Below are positions 44,323 through 53,590 of a stretch of 64,000 nt of DNA, in pieces. The notes beneath the pieces were generated by a model, which was not told where the DNA came from, ran no database searches, and saw only the letters and a list, made by a program, of their open reading frames with translations. The DNA is from an uncultured Ferrovibrio sp. Its GTDB lineage: Bacteria > Pseudomonadota > Alphaproteobacteria > Ferrovibrionales > Ferrovibrionaceae. A program made the translations under genes and the position numbers. Every line of letters begins with the position of its first letter. Positions within the stretch are counted from its first letter, which is position 1. The stretch lies in contig NZ_CALGPC010000018.1 of the NCBI RefSeq assembly GCF_937960835.1, positions 92,602 to 156,601 of the forward strand, read 5' to 3'.

Positions 44323-45246
44323 ATGGCTGAGATCACTGCGGCCCTGGTGAAGGACCTGCGCGAGAAGACCGGCGCGGGCATGATGGATTGCAAAAAGGCG
44401 CTGGCTGAGACCAATGGCGATCTCGATGCCGCGATCGATTGGCTGCGCAAGAAGGGCTTGTCTGCGGCCGCCAAAAAGGCGGGCCGTGTGGCTGCCGAAG
44501 GTCTGATCGCCGTGGCGATCAAGGATAACGCCGGCGCTGTCGTTGAGGTGAATGCCGAGACCGACTTCGTCGCCCGCAACCCGCAGTTCCAGGCGCTGGC
44601 GGGTAGTATCGCGCAGGTCGCCCTCTCGGCTGGCGATGACATCGCCACGCTGGAGGCGGCGGCTTTCCCGGGTACCGGCCGCACCGTGAAGGAAGAGATC
44701 ACGCAGGCGATCGCCACCATCGGCGAGAACATGACGCTGCGCCGCGCCAAGAAGATGACTGTCGACGGCGGTGTTGTCGTGGCCTATGTGCACAGCGCCC
44801 TGGCCGATGGCCTCGGCAAGCTGGGTGTTCTGGTCGGTCTGAAGTCGACCGGCAAGCGCGAGGTGCTGGAGCAGTTCGGCAAGCAGCTGGCGATGCATAT
44901 CGCGGCCGCTAACCCGCAGGCGACCACCATCCAGGATCTCGATCAGGCCGCCGTCGAACGCGAGCGCGCGGTGCTGACCGAGCAGGCTGCGGGTTCGGGC
45001 AAGCCGGCTGACATCGTCGCCAAGATGGTCGAAGGCCGTATCCGCAAGTTCTACCAGGAAGTCGTCCTGCTGGAGCAGACCTTCGTGATCGATGGCGAGA
45101 CCCAGGTTGCCAAGGCGGTGGAGAAGGCGGCCAAGGATGCCGGCGCCCCCATCGAGGTGACCGGTTTCGTCCGTTACCAGCTGGGCGAGGGTATCGAGAA
45201 GAAGGCGGACGATTTCGCCGCCGAAGTCGCCAAGATGGCCGGCTAA
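44323..45246 (+). CDS. tsf: elongation factor Ts
   Basis: 307 residues from ATG 44323, with GAGGA at 44313-44317; an in-frame ATG four codons earlier overlaps that site. V-K-D-L-R-E-K-T-G-A-G-M-M-D-C-K-K-A-L is the N-terminal UBA-like domain signature, and the core contains E-T-D-F-V-A-R-N-P-Q-F. It exchanges nucleotide on EF-Tu, whose tuf gene begins at the right edge of this window. Followed by a strong terminator. Confidence 0.98.
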   Translation: MAEITAALVKDLREKTGAGMMDCKKALAETNGDLDAAIDWLRKKGLSAAAKKAGRVAAEGLIAVAIKDNAGAVVEVNAETDFVARNPQFQALAGSIAQVALSAGDDIATLEAAAFPGTGRTVKEEITQAIATIGENMTLRRAKKMTVDGGVVVAYVHSALADGLGKLGVLVGLKSTGKREVLEQFGKQLAMHIAAANPQATTIQDLDQAAVERERAVLTEQAAGSGKPADIVAKMVEGRIRKFYQEVVLLEQTFVIDGETQVAKAVEKAAKDAGAPIEVTGFVRYQLGEGIEKKADDFAAEVAKMAG

Positions 45247-45258
45247 ATAAGAGGAAGA

Positions 45259-45281
45259 GGGGGGCTCCGGCCCCCCTTTTT
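45259..45281 (+). terminator. rho-independent terminator after tsf
   Basis: GGGGGGC and GCCCCCC pair around a TCCG tetraloop, followed by TTTTT. Located 12 bp after the tsf stop; pyrH therefore needs its own promoter, for which TATAAC at 45338-45343 is a possible -10. Confidence 0.9.
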
Positions 45282-45412
45282 ACATCCGGTGCTTACATGC
45301 GGCACCCGCATGGCTGGGGCTCGGCGGGGGCGCATGCTATAACGTCCGCCATAAGATTCGCCCGCGCCGATGGCCCGCTGCTCGGCGCCATAGACCGTCG
45401 CCGAGGAAATTA

Positions 45413-46129
45413 ATGGCCATAAAATACAACCGTGTCCTGCTGAAATGCTCTGGCGAGGCCCTGATGGGGCCCATCCCCTATGGCATCGACTTTCAAACGG
45501 TTGATCGAATCACCGCTGAGGTGAAGGCGGTCCATGCCCTGGGGGCGCAGGTCTGCCTGGTCATTGGCGGCGGCAATATCTTCAGGGGCGTAGCCGGCGC
45601 GACCCGCGGCATGCAGCGGGCCTCGGCGGACTACATGGGCATGCTGGCCACGGTGATTAACGCCCTGGCCGTCCAGCATGCTCTGGAGTCCCACGGGGTC
45701 GCCACCCGGGTCATGTCCGCGATCCGCATGGATACCGTCTGCGAGCCCTATATCCGGCGCCGGGCCATCCGACATCTGGAAAAGGGCCGGGTGGTGATAT
45801 TCGCCGCTGGCACAGGTAATCCCTTCTTCACCACGGATACGGCGGCAGCCCTCCGGGCGGCGGAAATGGGCTGCGACGCCCTGCTGAAAGGAACCCAGGT
45901 TGACGGCGTTTACAGCGCCGATCCGAAGACCAACCCGCAGGCCACCCGGTATGAGCGCCTGACCTACATGGACGTGCTGCAGCAGGACCTGAAGGTGATG
46001 GATGCCTCGGCGATCAGCCTGGCCCGCGAAAACAAGATTCCCATTTTGGTGTTCTCCTTGCACGAACCAGGGGGCTTCGCCAAAGTGCTGGCCGGTAATG
46101 GCCGCTGCACGGTTATCGAAGGCTCGTAA
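45413..46129 (+). CDS. pyrH: UMP kinase
   Basis: 238 residues. V-L-L-K-C-S-G-E-A-L and V-I-G-G-G-N-I-F-R-G are the nucleotide-binding loops of the amino-acid-kinase fold; T-G-N-P-F-F-T-T-D-T-A-A-A-L-R-A is the family signature. It converts UMP to UDP as a hexamer. The tsf-pyrH-frr order is a classic bacterial arrangement. Confidence 0.97.
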   Translation: MAIKYNRVLLKCSGEALMGPIPYGIDFQTVDRITAEVKAVHALGAQVCLVIGGGNIFRGVAGATRGMQRASADYMGMLATVINALAVQHALESHGVATRVMSAIRMDTVCEPYIRRRAIRHLEKGRVVIFAAGTGNPFFTTDTAAALRAAEMGCDALLKGTQVDGVYSADPKTNPQATRYERLTYMDVLQQDLKVMDASAISLARENKIPILVFSLHEPGGFAKVLAGNGRCTVIEGS

Positions 46130-46151
46130 GCGGCCTGCTACAGCCAATATA

Positions 46152-46180
46152 TTGACATATTTGCGGAAATACTGAGTACG
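46152..46180 (+). promoter_or_regulatory. possible promoter in front of frr
   Basis: A perfect -35, TTGACA, lies at 46152-46157 in the 63-bp gap between pyrH and frr, but the -10 region 16-18 bp downstream (around GAGTACGG) is poor. It may be an internal promoter for the long envelope operon or a chance match. Confidence 0.25.
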
Positions 46181-46192
46181 GGAGAGGGCAAA

Positions 46193-46750
46193 GTGGCCGA
46201 ACCGGATATTGACGACATTGAGCGGCGGATGAACAAGGCCGTCGAGGTGCTGAAGCACGAATATGCCGGCCTGAGGACGGGCCGTGCCACGGCCAGCATG
46301 CTCGATCCAGTCCGCGTCGAGGTTTATGGCAGCATGATGCCGATCAATCAGGTCGGCACCGTGAGCGTGCCGGAGCCGCGCATGATCAGTGTTCAGGTCT
46401 GGGACAAGTCCAATGTGAAGGCAGTCGAGAAGGCAATTGCCGCCAGTGGCCTGGGACTCAATCCGCAGGCGGATGGTCAGTTGATCCGTATCCCGATACC
46501 TGAGCTGAACGAGCAGCGGCGCAAGGAGCTTACCAAGGTTGCCGGGCAATATGCCGAGCAGGCCAAGGTGGCCGTGCGTGGCGTGCGTCGCGACGGCATG
46601 GACAGCCTCAAGAAGTTGGAGAAGGACGGCGAGCTTGGCGAAGACGACGCCAAGATGTGGCAAGAGGAAATCCAGCGCCTGACCGACGAAGCGACCAAGA
46701 AGATCGACGAGATGCTGGCGCAGAAGACCAAGGAGATCCTTCAAATCTAA
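46193..46750 (+). CDS. frr: ribosome recycling factor
   Basis: 185 residues with a GTG start at 46193, supported by GGGAGAGGG just upstream. The tRNA-shaped protein is recognised by L-R-T-G-R-A-T-A-S-M-L-D and by L-N-E-Q-R-R-K-E-L-T-K. It splits post-termination ribosomes with EF-G, encoded at 61795. Its stop shares an A with the uppS ATG. Confidence 0.97.
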   Translation: MAEPDIDDIERRMNKAVEVLKHEYAGLRTGRATASMLDPVRVEVYGSMMPINQVGTVSVPEPRMISVQVWDKSNVKAVEKAIAASGLGLNPQADGQLIRIPIPELNEQRRKELTKVAGQYAEQAKVAVRGVRRDGMDSLKKLEKDGELGEDDAKMWQEEIQRLTDEATKKIDEMLAQKTKEILQI

Positions 46751-47487
46751 TGTCGCAGCCGATTGCATCGCCAGTGCTCGCGCCGGCTCCGCCGCGTCAC
46801 GTTGCCATCATCATGGATGGCAACGGGCGATGGGCCAAGGCGCGCGGCCTGCCGCGCAATCTGGGACATCGCCAGGGGGTCGACGCGGTCCGCGAAGTGG
46901 TGCGCACCTGCCGCCGGTTGGGGATCGAGTATCTTACCCTTTATGCTTTCTCTTCGGAGAACTGGAAGCGCCCCGAGAGTGAAGTCAACGGGCTGATGGA
47001 GTTGCTGCGGCTCTACATCCGTCGTGAACTCGATGAATTGGCCCGCAACGACGTCTGCATCCGCATGATCGGCGATCGCAGCCGTCTGGCTCCGGATATC
47101 GTCGAACTGATCACCGAGGCCGAGGCCAAGACGCAAAACAACCACACGCTCACCTTGGTGATTGCGTTGAGCTATGGCGGGCAGGACGAGATCGTGGAGG
47201 CATGTCGCCGCCTGGCCGAGCAGGTGGCAGCCGGAAAGCTGTCGCCGCAGGACATTACGACGACGAGCTTTGCCAATCATCTGCAGACGGCTGGCATTCC
47301 GGACCCGGATATGATCATTCGCACCAGTGGTGAGCAGCGGCTGTCGAACTTCCTCATTTGGCAGTCGGCGTATAGCGAATTGATCTTCGTCGATAAGCTA
47401 TGGCCAGATTTCTCATCCCAGGATCTCGCTGCCGCGGTTGAGGAATTCCAGCGCCGCGAACGGCGCTATGGCGGCAGCGGTGAGTGA
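46750..47487 (+). CDS. uppS: undecaprenyl diphosphate synthase
   Basis: 245 residues from ATG 46750, overlapping the frr stop by one base. I-I-M-D-G-N-G-R-W-A has the catalytic Asp; G-H-R-Q-G and R-T-S-G-E-Q-R-L-S-N-F-L bind the diphosphate. It makes the C55 lipid carrier for peptidoglycan and O-antigen from FPP and IPP. cdsA starts inside its end. Confidence 0.97.
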   Translation: MSQPIASPVLAPAPPRHVAIIMDGNGRWAKARGLPRNLGHRQGVDAVREVVRTCRRLGIEYLTLYAFSSENWKRPESEVNGLMELLRLYIRRELDELARNDVCIRMIGDRSRLAPDIVELITEAEAKTQNNHTLTLVIALSYGGQDEIVEACRRLAEQVAAGKLSPQDITTTSFANHLQTAGIPDPDMIIRTSGEQRLSNFLIWQSAYSELIFVDKLWPDFSSQDLAAAVEEFQRRERRYGGSGE

Positions 47488-48289
47488 TCAGCAACAGCAA
47501 GCAAAACGCAGTGGCTTGAAGACCCGCGTTCTTTCGGCCGCCGTGATGCTGCCGGTGGCAGTGGCCGCAGTGTGGTTTGGCGGTTGGGCATTCGCGGCGT
47601 TGGTCGTCGTGGCGGCGGTGGCGATGCTGTGGGAATGGCTGCGTCTGCCTGGGCGATACGCGCATGACAAGATGTTCGCCGGCGGATTTGGTTTGCTGGC
47701 CAGTCTTTATTTCGCCATGGATGGGCGCTTCGATTGGGCGTTGACGATTGTTTTCAGTGGCGCCCTTGTTCTGGGCGTGCGCTCGTCGCGCCATTTCCTT
47801 TGGCATGCTGCCGGGTTTCTTTACATCGGCCTGCCGTGTTTGGCTTTGCTTTGGCTGAGGAACCAGCCCGAGCATGGCCTGCAGGTGGTTTTCTGGCTCA
47901 TGGTCATCGTCTGGGCGACCGATATCGGCGCTTATTTTGCGGGCCGCACTATCGGCGGACCGAAGCTGATACCAAGCATCAGCCCGAATAAGACATGGGC
48001 GGGGCTGATCGGTGGGATGATCTGTGCCGCCATCGCCAGCGCCATAATGGTCAGCATGGAACCGGGGCTTCCCGTCCTGGCTCTGGCGATTCTTGGCGCC
48101 GTATTGGCGGTTGTGGCGCAGGCAGGAGACTTCACGGAATCCGCGGTGAAGCGGCATTTTAAGGTGAAGGATGCAAGCAATCTGATCCCCGGACATGGCG
48201 GCGTGCTGGACCGCGTGGATGGATTGCTGTTCGCGGCACCAACTGCTGCGCTGATATTGCTTTACTGGCGCGATAGGCTATGGCCATGA
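47468..48289 (+). CDS. cdsA: phosphatidate cytidylyltransferase
   Basis: 273 residues from ATG 47468, overlapping uppS by 20 bp; GTG 47480 is an alternative start. About seven or eight membrane helices and the CTP transferase signature near the C-terminus: P-N-K-T-W-A-G-L-I-G-G, then A-V-K-R-H-F-K-V-K-D and G-H-G-G-V-L-D-R-V-D. It makes CDP-diacylglycerol for phospholipid synthesis. Confidence 0.95.
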   Translation: MAAAVSDQQQQAKRSGLKTRVLSAAVMLPVAVAAVWFGGWAFAALVVVAAVAMLWEWLRLPGRYAHDKMFAGGFGLLASLYFAMDGRFDWALTIVFSGALVLGVRSSRHFLWHAAGFLYIGLPCLALLWLRNQPEHGLQVVFWLMVIVWATDIGAYFAGRTIGGPKLIPSISPNKTWAGLIGGMICAAIASAIMVSMEPGLPVLALAILGAVLAVVAQAGDFTESAVKRHFKVKDASNLIPGHGGVLDRVDGLLFAAPTAALILLYWRDRLWP

Positions 48290-49506
48290 AACAGGGCGAC
48301 AACAGCACGCGGCGGGTCACGATCCTGGGCTCTACCGGATCGATCGGCCGCTCCACAGTGGATCTGATCGCGCGCGAACCCGAACGCTTTCCGGTCGAGG
48401 CGCTGACGGCTCAGCGTAACGTTGCCCTGCTGGCCGAGCAGGCGCTTGCTCTGAACGCCAAGCTGGCGGTGATCGGCGATGACAGCCTGTTACCTGAGTT
48501 GCGCCAGCGTCTGGCGGGCAGCGGGATCGAGACCGCCGGTGGGAGCAGGGCGATCACCGAGGCGGCGGCCCGTCCTGCTGAATGGGTGATGGCGGCCATT
48601 GTCGGCGCTGCCGGGCTGGAACCGACTTTGGCGGCCGTCCGCCGGGGAGCCATTGTCGCTCTCGCCAACAAGGAGACCCTGGTCTGCGCCGGCGCTCTGG
48701 TCATCCGCGAAGCGGCATTGCATGGCGCAACCATCCTGCCCGTCGATTCCGAACATAATGCAATCTTCCAGGTCTTCGATTTCGATGCCGCGGAGAAGAT
48801 TGACCGGGTCATCCTGACCGCGTCTGGCGGTCCGTTCCGCACCCTCAGCTTAGGGGAGATGCGGGAAGTGACGCCGGCTCAGGCGATCGCGCATCCTGTC
48901 TGGAGCATGGGAGCCAAGATTTCCGTCGACTCGGCGACCTTGATGAACAAGGGGCTTGAGCTGATCGAGGCCAGCTTCCTCTTTCCGGTGCCGGAAGAGC
49001 GGATCGAGATCCTGATCCACCCACAGTCGGTGATCCACAGCCTGGTGTCCTATGTCGACGGGTCGGTGCTGGCTCAGCTCGGCACACCGGATATGCGGAC
49101 CCCGATTGCAGTTACCCTGGCCTGGCCGGGCCGAATGCCGACCCCGGCGGCGCGGCTGGATCTGGCGGCTATCGCCAAGCTGACCTTCGAAGTGCCTGAT
49201 TCTGCTAGATTTCCGGCAATCAACTTGGCCCGGCAGGCCTTGCAAACAGGGGGCGCGGCGCCTACTATCCTGAACGCGGCAAATGAAGTGGCCGTGGATG
49301 CCTTCCTGAACGGTCGGATCGGTTTTCTGGACATTACGCGGATTGTCGAACAGACGCTGGCCCGCGTTCCGTCGGGGGCGTTGGACAGCCTTGACGCGGT
49401 GCGTATGGCGGACGGCGACGCAAGGCGGTACGCAGCGCATCTGATCGATCCGGCGGGCGATGACCGGGTGGTGCAGATGCAAACGAGAGGGCGTGGCCGG
49501 GCATAA
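48280..49506 (+). CDS. dxr: 1-deoxy-D-xylulose 5-phosphate reductoisomerase
   Basis: 408 residues. NADPH loop G-S-T-G-S-I-G, then A-L-A-N-K-E-T-L-V and the metal-binding L-P-V-D-S-E-H-N-A-I-F-Q. The substrate loop is in L-T-A-S-G-G-P-F-R, with M-N-K-G-L-E-L-I-E-A downstream. MEP pathway step that feeds isoprenoids, including the uppS substrates. Overlaps cdsA by 10 bp; the in-frame ATG at 48286 is another possible start. Confidence 0.97.
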   Translation: MAMKQGDNSTRRVTILGSTGSIGRSTVDLIAREPERFPVEALTAQRNVALLAEQALALNAKLAVIGDDSLLPELRQRLAGSGIETAGGSRAITEAAARPAEWVMAAIVGAAGLEPTLAAVRRGAIVALANKETLVCAGALVIREAALHGATILPVDSEHNAIFQVFDFDAAEKIDRVILTASGGPFRTLSLGEMREVTPAQAIAHPVWSMGAKISVDSATLMNKGLELIEASFLFPVPEERIEILIHPQSVIHSLVSYVDGSVLAQLGTPDMRTPIAVTLAWPGRMPTPAARLDLAAIAKLTFEVPDSARFPAINLARQALQTGGAAPTILNAANEVAVDAFLNGRIGFLDITRIVEQTLARVPSGALDSLDAVRMADGDARRYAAHLIDPAGDDRVVQMQTRGRGRA

Positions 49507-49527
49507 TCTGCCGGCTGTCGAGGTGCC

Positions 49528-50664
49528 ATGGATTTCATCGTCAATCTTGCCGGATACATCATCCCCTTCGTCATCGTCCTGACCATCATCGTTTTCGTAC
49601 ATGAGCTGGGGCATTACTGGGTGGCGCGGCGCTGCGGCGTGCGGGTCGAAGTCTTCTCGATCGGCTTTGGCCCGGAATTGTTCGGCTGGAATGATCGCCA
49701 TGGAACGCGCTGGAAGATCAGCGCCATTCCGCTCGGCGGCTTCGTAAAGTTTTTCGGCGATGCCGATGCCGCCTCCAGCGCGGACAACGTGGCCGTGTCT
49801 GCAATGAGCGAGGCCGACCGCAAGGTATCCTTCCATCATCAGGGCCTGCGGGCGCGGTCTGCTATCGTGGCTGCGGGGCCCGTGGCCAACTTTCTTTTTG
49901 CGATCCTCATCTATGCGGCCCTGTTCAGCCTCGTTGGTCAGCCTTTCACGCCGCCTGTGGTCGGCAGCGTGGTGGAAGGCGGCGCGGCAGAAGAGGCCGG
50001 CTTGCAGCCGGGAGACCGGATCGTCAGCGCTGATGGCACGACCATTCAGCGGTTTGAGGAATTGCGAGCTTTCGTAGCCTTGCGGGCTGAAACGCCTATT
50101 CTGTTCCGCGTGCTGCGCGACGGGCAGGAGGTCGATATCACGGTTGTACCGCGTCGCACTGACGTGCCCGACGGCCTGGGCGGCAGCCAGCGGGTTGGCC
50201 AGATCGGCATTCGCACTGCCGGCGTCGAGTTCGTCCGGCACGATCCTGCGACGGCCGTGGTCCAGGCGGTTCGCGAAACCTGGAACGTGGTGGCCAATAC
50301 TTTCACCTATCTTGGCCGCATCATCGAAGGTCGCGAATCGGGAGACCAACTGAGCGGCCCGCTTGGCATTGCCAAGATGTCTGGGGATGTAGCCCGGGCT
50401 AGCTGGCTTGGCCTGATATCGCTGATGGCGACCCTGTCGGTGGCGATTGGCCTGATCAACCTTTTTCCTGTCCCGATGCTGGATGGGGGACATCTGCTGT
50501 TCTATGGCATCGAGGCGCTGCGCGGCCGGCCCCTGGGCGAGCGTGCGCAGGAATACGGTTTTCGGATCGGCTTTGCGTTGGTTCTTTCGCTGTTTCTCTT
50601 CGCAACCTGGAACGACTTGAATCGCCTGCCGATTTTCAATTTCCTCACTGGGCTTTTCTCGTAA
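49528..50664 (+). CDS. rseP: site-2 intramembrane zinc metalloprotease RseP
   Basis: 378 residues. H-E-L-G-H-Y in the first helix is the zinc motif, and L-F-P-V-P-M-L-D-G-G-H near residue 315 gives the third ligand. One PDZ domain (about 140-215, G-L-Q-P-G-D-R-I-V-S-A-D-G), where E. coli RseP has two. It cleaves anti-sigma factors and signal peptides in the membrane. Between dxr and bamA, as in most proteobacteria. Confidence 0.96.
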   Translation: MDFIVNLAGYIIPFVIVLTIIVFVHELGHYWVARRCGVRVEVFSIGFGPELFGWNDRHGTRWKISAIPLGGFVKFFGDADAASSADNVAVSAMSEADRKVSFHHQGLRARSAIVAAGPVANFLFAILIYAALFSLVGQPFTPPVVGSVVEGGAAEEAGLQPGDRIVSADGTTIQRFEELRAFVALRAETPILFRVLRDGQEVDITVVPRRTDVPDGLGGSQRVGQIGIRTAGVEFVRHDPATAVVQAVRETWNVVANTFTYLGRIIEGRESGDQLSGPLGIAKMSGDVARASWLGLISLMATLSVAIGLINLFPVPMLDGGHLLFYGIEALRGRPLGERAQEYGFRIGFALVLSLFLFATWNDLNRLPIFNFLTGLFS

Positions 50665-50715
50665 AACGGGCTAAGTGAGGTGCGGCCGAGAGGAGCGAAG
50701 GGGGTAGTGCCGGAG

Positions 50716-53004
50716 ATGTTCCGCAGCGGAAAACTGCGTATCGTACGCAACGCGGCCCTGATTGCCGTTCTGATCCTTTCCGTGTTCGTGTCGTATGTGC
50801 GGGCTCAAGAAGGCCAGCCGATCCGCGACATTGTCGTCGAGGGCAATCAGCGCATCGAAATCTCAACCATTCAGAATTATCTGACGCTGCAGCCGGGCTC
50901 CAACTATAGCGGCGTGGAAGCCGACAAGTCGTTGAAGGCGCTGTTTGCGACGGGATTGTTCTCCGACGTCAATCTGCGCCTGCAGGGCGGTACGCTGATC
51001 GTGCGCGTAACCGAAAACCCGGTCGTCAATCGTATCCTCCTGGAAGGCAATCGCCGCATTCAGGCAGACCAGATCCGCAATGAGCTGCAGCTCAAGCCGC
51101 GGCAGGTATACACCCGCGCCAAGGTGCAGGCTGATACCCAGCGGATCCAGCAGATCTATCGCCGCTCCGGCCGCTTTGCTGCGACGGTCGAGCCGAAGGT
51201 GATCCAGCTGCCGCAGAACCGTGTGGATCTGGTATTCGAGATCACCGAAGGCCCGGTGACCGGTGTCAGCCGCATCCGCTTCATCGGCAATCAAAGGTTC
51301 AGCGATTCCCGCCTGCGTGAAGAGATCCAGACCAAGGAAACGGCCTGGTATCGCTTCCTGAGTTCCGATGACAGCTATGACCCGGATCGCGTGACTTTTG
51401 ACCGCGAGAAGCTGCGCAAATTCTATCTGAGCAAGGGCTTTGCGGATTTTCGTGTCATCAATGCGGTCGCGGAGCTGCTGCCGAGCCGCGAGAGCTTCAT
51501 CATCACCTTCACGGTGGAAGAGGGTGATCGCTACCGCTTCGGAGCGATGGATGTGGTCAGCCAGATCAAGGGCGTTGAAGGCGCTCAGCTGCTGCCCTTC
51601 GTCACCACGAAAACCGGCGAGTTCTACAACGCGGACCAGGTTGAGAGCACCATTCAGGACATTACGACCGAGCTAGGTCGGCTGGGCTATGCCTTTGTCG
51701 ACGTGCGACCGGAGGTGAAGAAGGATCGCGAGAAGCGGATCATCGATATCACCTATACCATCGGTGAAAGCCCGCGCGTCTTCGTCGAGCGGATCGACAT
51801 CATCGGCAACGTGCGCACGCTCGATAAGGTGATCCGGCGCGAATTTCGTCTGGCGGAAGGCGATGCATTCAATGCCGCCAAGCTGCGGCGTACCCGTACC
51901 CGACTGCGCGGTCTGAACTTCTTTGACAAGGTCGAGATCACCGAGAACCGGGGGAGCGCTCCCGACAAGGTTGTCCTGACGACTGAGGTTACCGAGAGGT
52001 CCACTGGCGAATTGTCTGTAGGCGTCGGATACTCAACGACGGAAAGCGTGCTGGGCGATATCTCGATCCGCGAGCGCAATCTGCTGGGCCGTGGCCAAGA
52101 TTTGAAGATCGGCTTCAGCCTGTCGACGCGGCGTCAGCAGGTGGATATGGGCTTCACCGAGCCGTATTTCCTCGATCGCGAACTGGCGGCCGGCATCGAC
52201 GTGTCACGGCGTCGTACTGACTACGAGCGCCGCAGCAGCCTGGATCAGACGACGACCCAGGCGTCCCCGCGCTTCGCCTATCCGATCACCGAGCATCTGT
52301 CGCAGCAGGTTTACTACCGCATCCGGCAGGATAAGATTGACGACATTCAGTTTTCAGCTTCTCGTTTCATCAAGGCCCAGGAAGGCACCTATCTGACCTC
52401 GGCCATCGGTCACAGCCTGACCTACGATCGCCGCGACGATCGTATAGAACCGACGACGGGTTACGTTCTGCGCTTGTCCCAGGAAGTGGCTGGTCTTGGC
52501 GGCACCGAGCGCTATCTGAAGAACGTTCTGACCGGATATAAATACTATTCGTTGTCGGAGGACGTTGTTCTGTCGCTTGGTGCCGAAGCCGGTATAATCA
52601 ACGCGCTCGGCGACGATGTGCGGCTCCCGAACCGATACTTCATCGGCGGCGATACCTTCCGTGGTTTCGAAACCGGCGGTATTGGACCGCGCGATATCAC
52701 GACTGGCGACGCGCTGGGCGGCGAGAAGTACTACAAGGCTGAAGCGGATGTGAGCTTCCCGATCGGCTTGCCAAACGAGTTCGGCATTAAGGGCCGCTTG
52801 TTCACCGAGATTGGCGCACTTTGGGATACCAGCGACTCCGGCCCCGAGGTGGTCGATTCCGCCAGCCCCCGCGTGTCGATCGGCACCGGCGTACAGTGGA
52901 AGTCGCCGCTTGGCCTGATCCGCGTCGATTTCGGCGTTCCTGTCGTCAAGGAAGATTACGACGAAGACGAACTGGTGCGGATCAACTTCGGTTCACGTTT
53001 CTAA
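50716..53004 (+). CDS. bamA: outer membrane protein assembly factor BamA
   Basis: 762 residues from ATG 50716, chosen because the signal peptide then has a normal n-region (M-F-R-S-G-K-L-R) and is cleaved after V-R-A; GTG starts upstream would lengthen it. Five POTRA domains (about 33-355; the first begins I-R-D-I-V-V-E-G-N-Q-R-I-E). The barrel has T-F-R-G-F, the L6 [VI]-R-G-F-type motif, and ends I-N-F-G-S-R-F with the terminal aromatic residue. It folds beta-barrels into the outer membrane. Confidence 0.97.
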   Translation: MFRSGKLRIVRNAALIAVLILSVFVSYVRAQEGQPIRDIVVEGNQRIEISTIQNYLTLQPGSNYSGVEADKSLKALFATGLFSDVNLRLQGGTLIVRVTENPVVNRILLEGNRRIQADQIRNELQLKPRQVYTRAKVQADTQRIQQIYRRSGRFAATVEPKVIQLPQNRVDLVFEITEGPVTGVSRIRFIGNQRFSDSRLREEIQTKETAWYRFLSSDDSYDPDRVTFDREKLRKFYLSKGFADFRVINAVAELLPSRESFIITFTVEEGDRYRFGAMDVVSQIKGVEGAQLLPFVTTKTGEFYNADQVESTIQDITTELGRLGYAFVDVRPEVKKDREKRIIDITYTIGESPRVFVERIDIIGNVRTLDKVIRREFRLAEGDAFNAAKLRRTRTRLRGLNFFDKVEITENRGSAPDKVVLTTEVTERSTGELSVGVGYSTTESVLGDISIRERNLLGRGQDLKIGFSLSTRRQQVDMGFTEPYFLDRELAAGIDVSRRRTDYERRSSLDQTTTQASPRFAYPITEHLSQQVYYRIRQDKIDDIQFSASRFIKAQEGTYLTSAIGHSLTYDRRDDRIEPTTGYVLRLSQEVAGLGGTERYLKNVLTGYKYYSLSEDVVLSLGAEAGIINALGDDVRLPNRYFIGGDTFRGFETGGIGPRDITTGDALGGEKYYKAEADVSFPIGLPNEFGIKGRLFTEIGALWDTSDSGPEVVDSASPRVSIGTGVQWKSPLGLIRVDFGVPVVKEDYDEDELVRINFGSRF

Positions 53005-53019
53005 CAGGAAGTAAAACGA

Positions 53020-53586
53020 ATGTTTCGGATGAAGAGAGTTGCGCTGATCTTGGCGGCATTCGCCGGGCTGATGTTGCCCGCTATCGCCAGCGCGCAAACC
53101 AAGGTTCCGCCGGCGGTGATCGCGGTAATCGATTCACAGCGGATCAATCGTGAGGCGGCGGCGTTGAAAAATGCGCGGCAGCAGCTGGAGCAATACCGCG
53201 CCAGCTTCCAGTCGGAGATCGCCAAGGAAGAAGAAAAGCTGCGCGCAGAGGAGCAGGAGATCGCCCGTCAGCGCTCGGTGGTCACGCCGGAAGTTTTCGA
53301 ACAGCGACGGCAGGCTTTCCAGACCAAGGTAATCGACCTGCAGAAGCGTATTCAGGAACGCTCTCAGTCGCTGGAGAAGATGTTGAACGGCGTTCGTGAG
53401 CAGGTCACCCTGCAGGTCATCGAAATCCTGAAGGGCCTTGCGACGGAACGCGGCTTCAACTTTGTTCTCGACCGCGCACAGGTCCAGCTTTTTGTCGGCG
53501 ACAGCATCGACATCACCCCGGAAGTTCTGAAGCGCCTCGATCAGCGCCTGCCGACGGTCAAGGTGGCCCTGCCTTCAGGGAAATAG
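53020..53586 (+). CDS. skp: periplasmic chaperone Skp/OmpH
   Basis: 188 residues. Signal peptide of about 25 residues ending in A-S-A before Q-T-K. The mature protein starts with a V-I-A-V-I-D-S-Q-R-I strand, then long charged helices (about 45-130) that form the tentacles of the trimer. It carries unfolded outer membrane proteins to BamA, encoded 15 bp upstream. Confidence 0.93.
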   Translation: MFRMKRVALILAAFAGLMLPAIASAQTKVPPAVIAVIDSQRINREAAALKNARQQLEQYRASFQSEIAKEEEKLRAEEQEIARQRSVVTPEVFEQRRQAFQTKVIDLQKRIQERSQSLEKMLNGVREQVTLQVIEILKGLATERGFNFVLDRAQVQLFVGDSIDITPEVLKRLDQRLPTVKVALPSGK

Positions 53587-53590
53587 GGCA

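Noticed and set aside
50731..50745. GCGTA-TCG-TACGC inverted repeat resembling the MarR operator
   Set aside because: It lies inside the bamA signal-peptide codons and matches the operator only in its centre; treated as chance.
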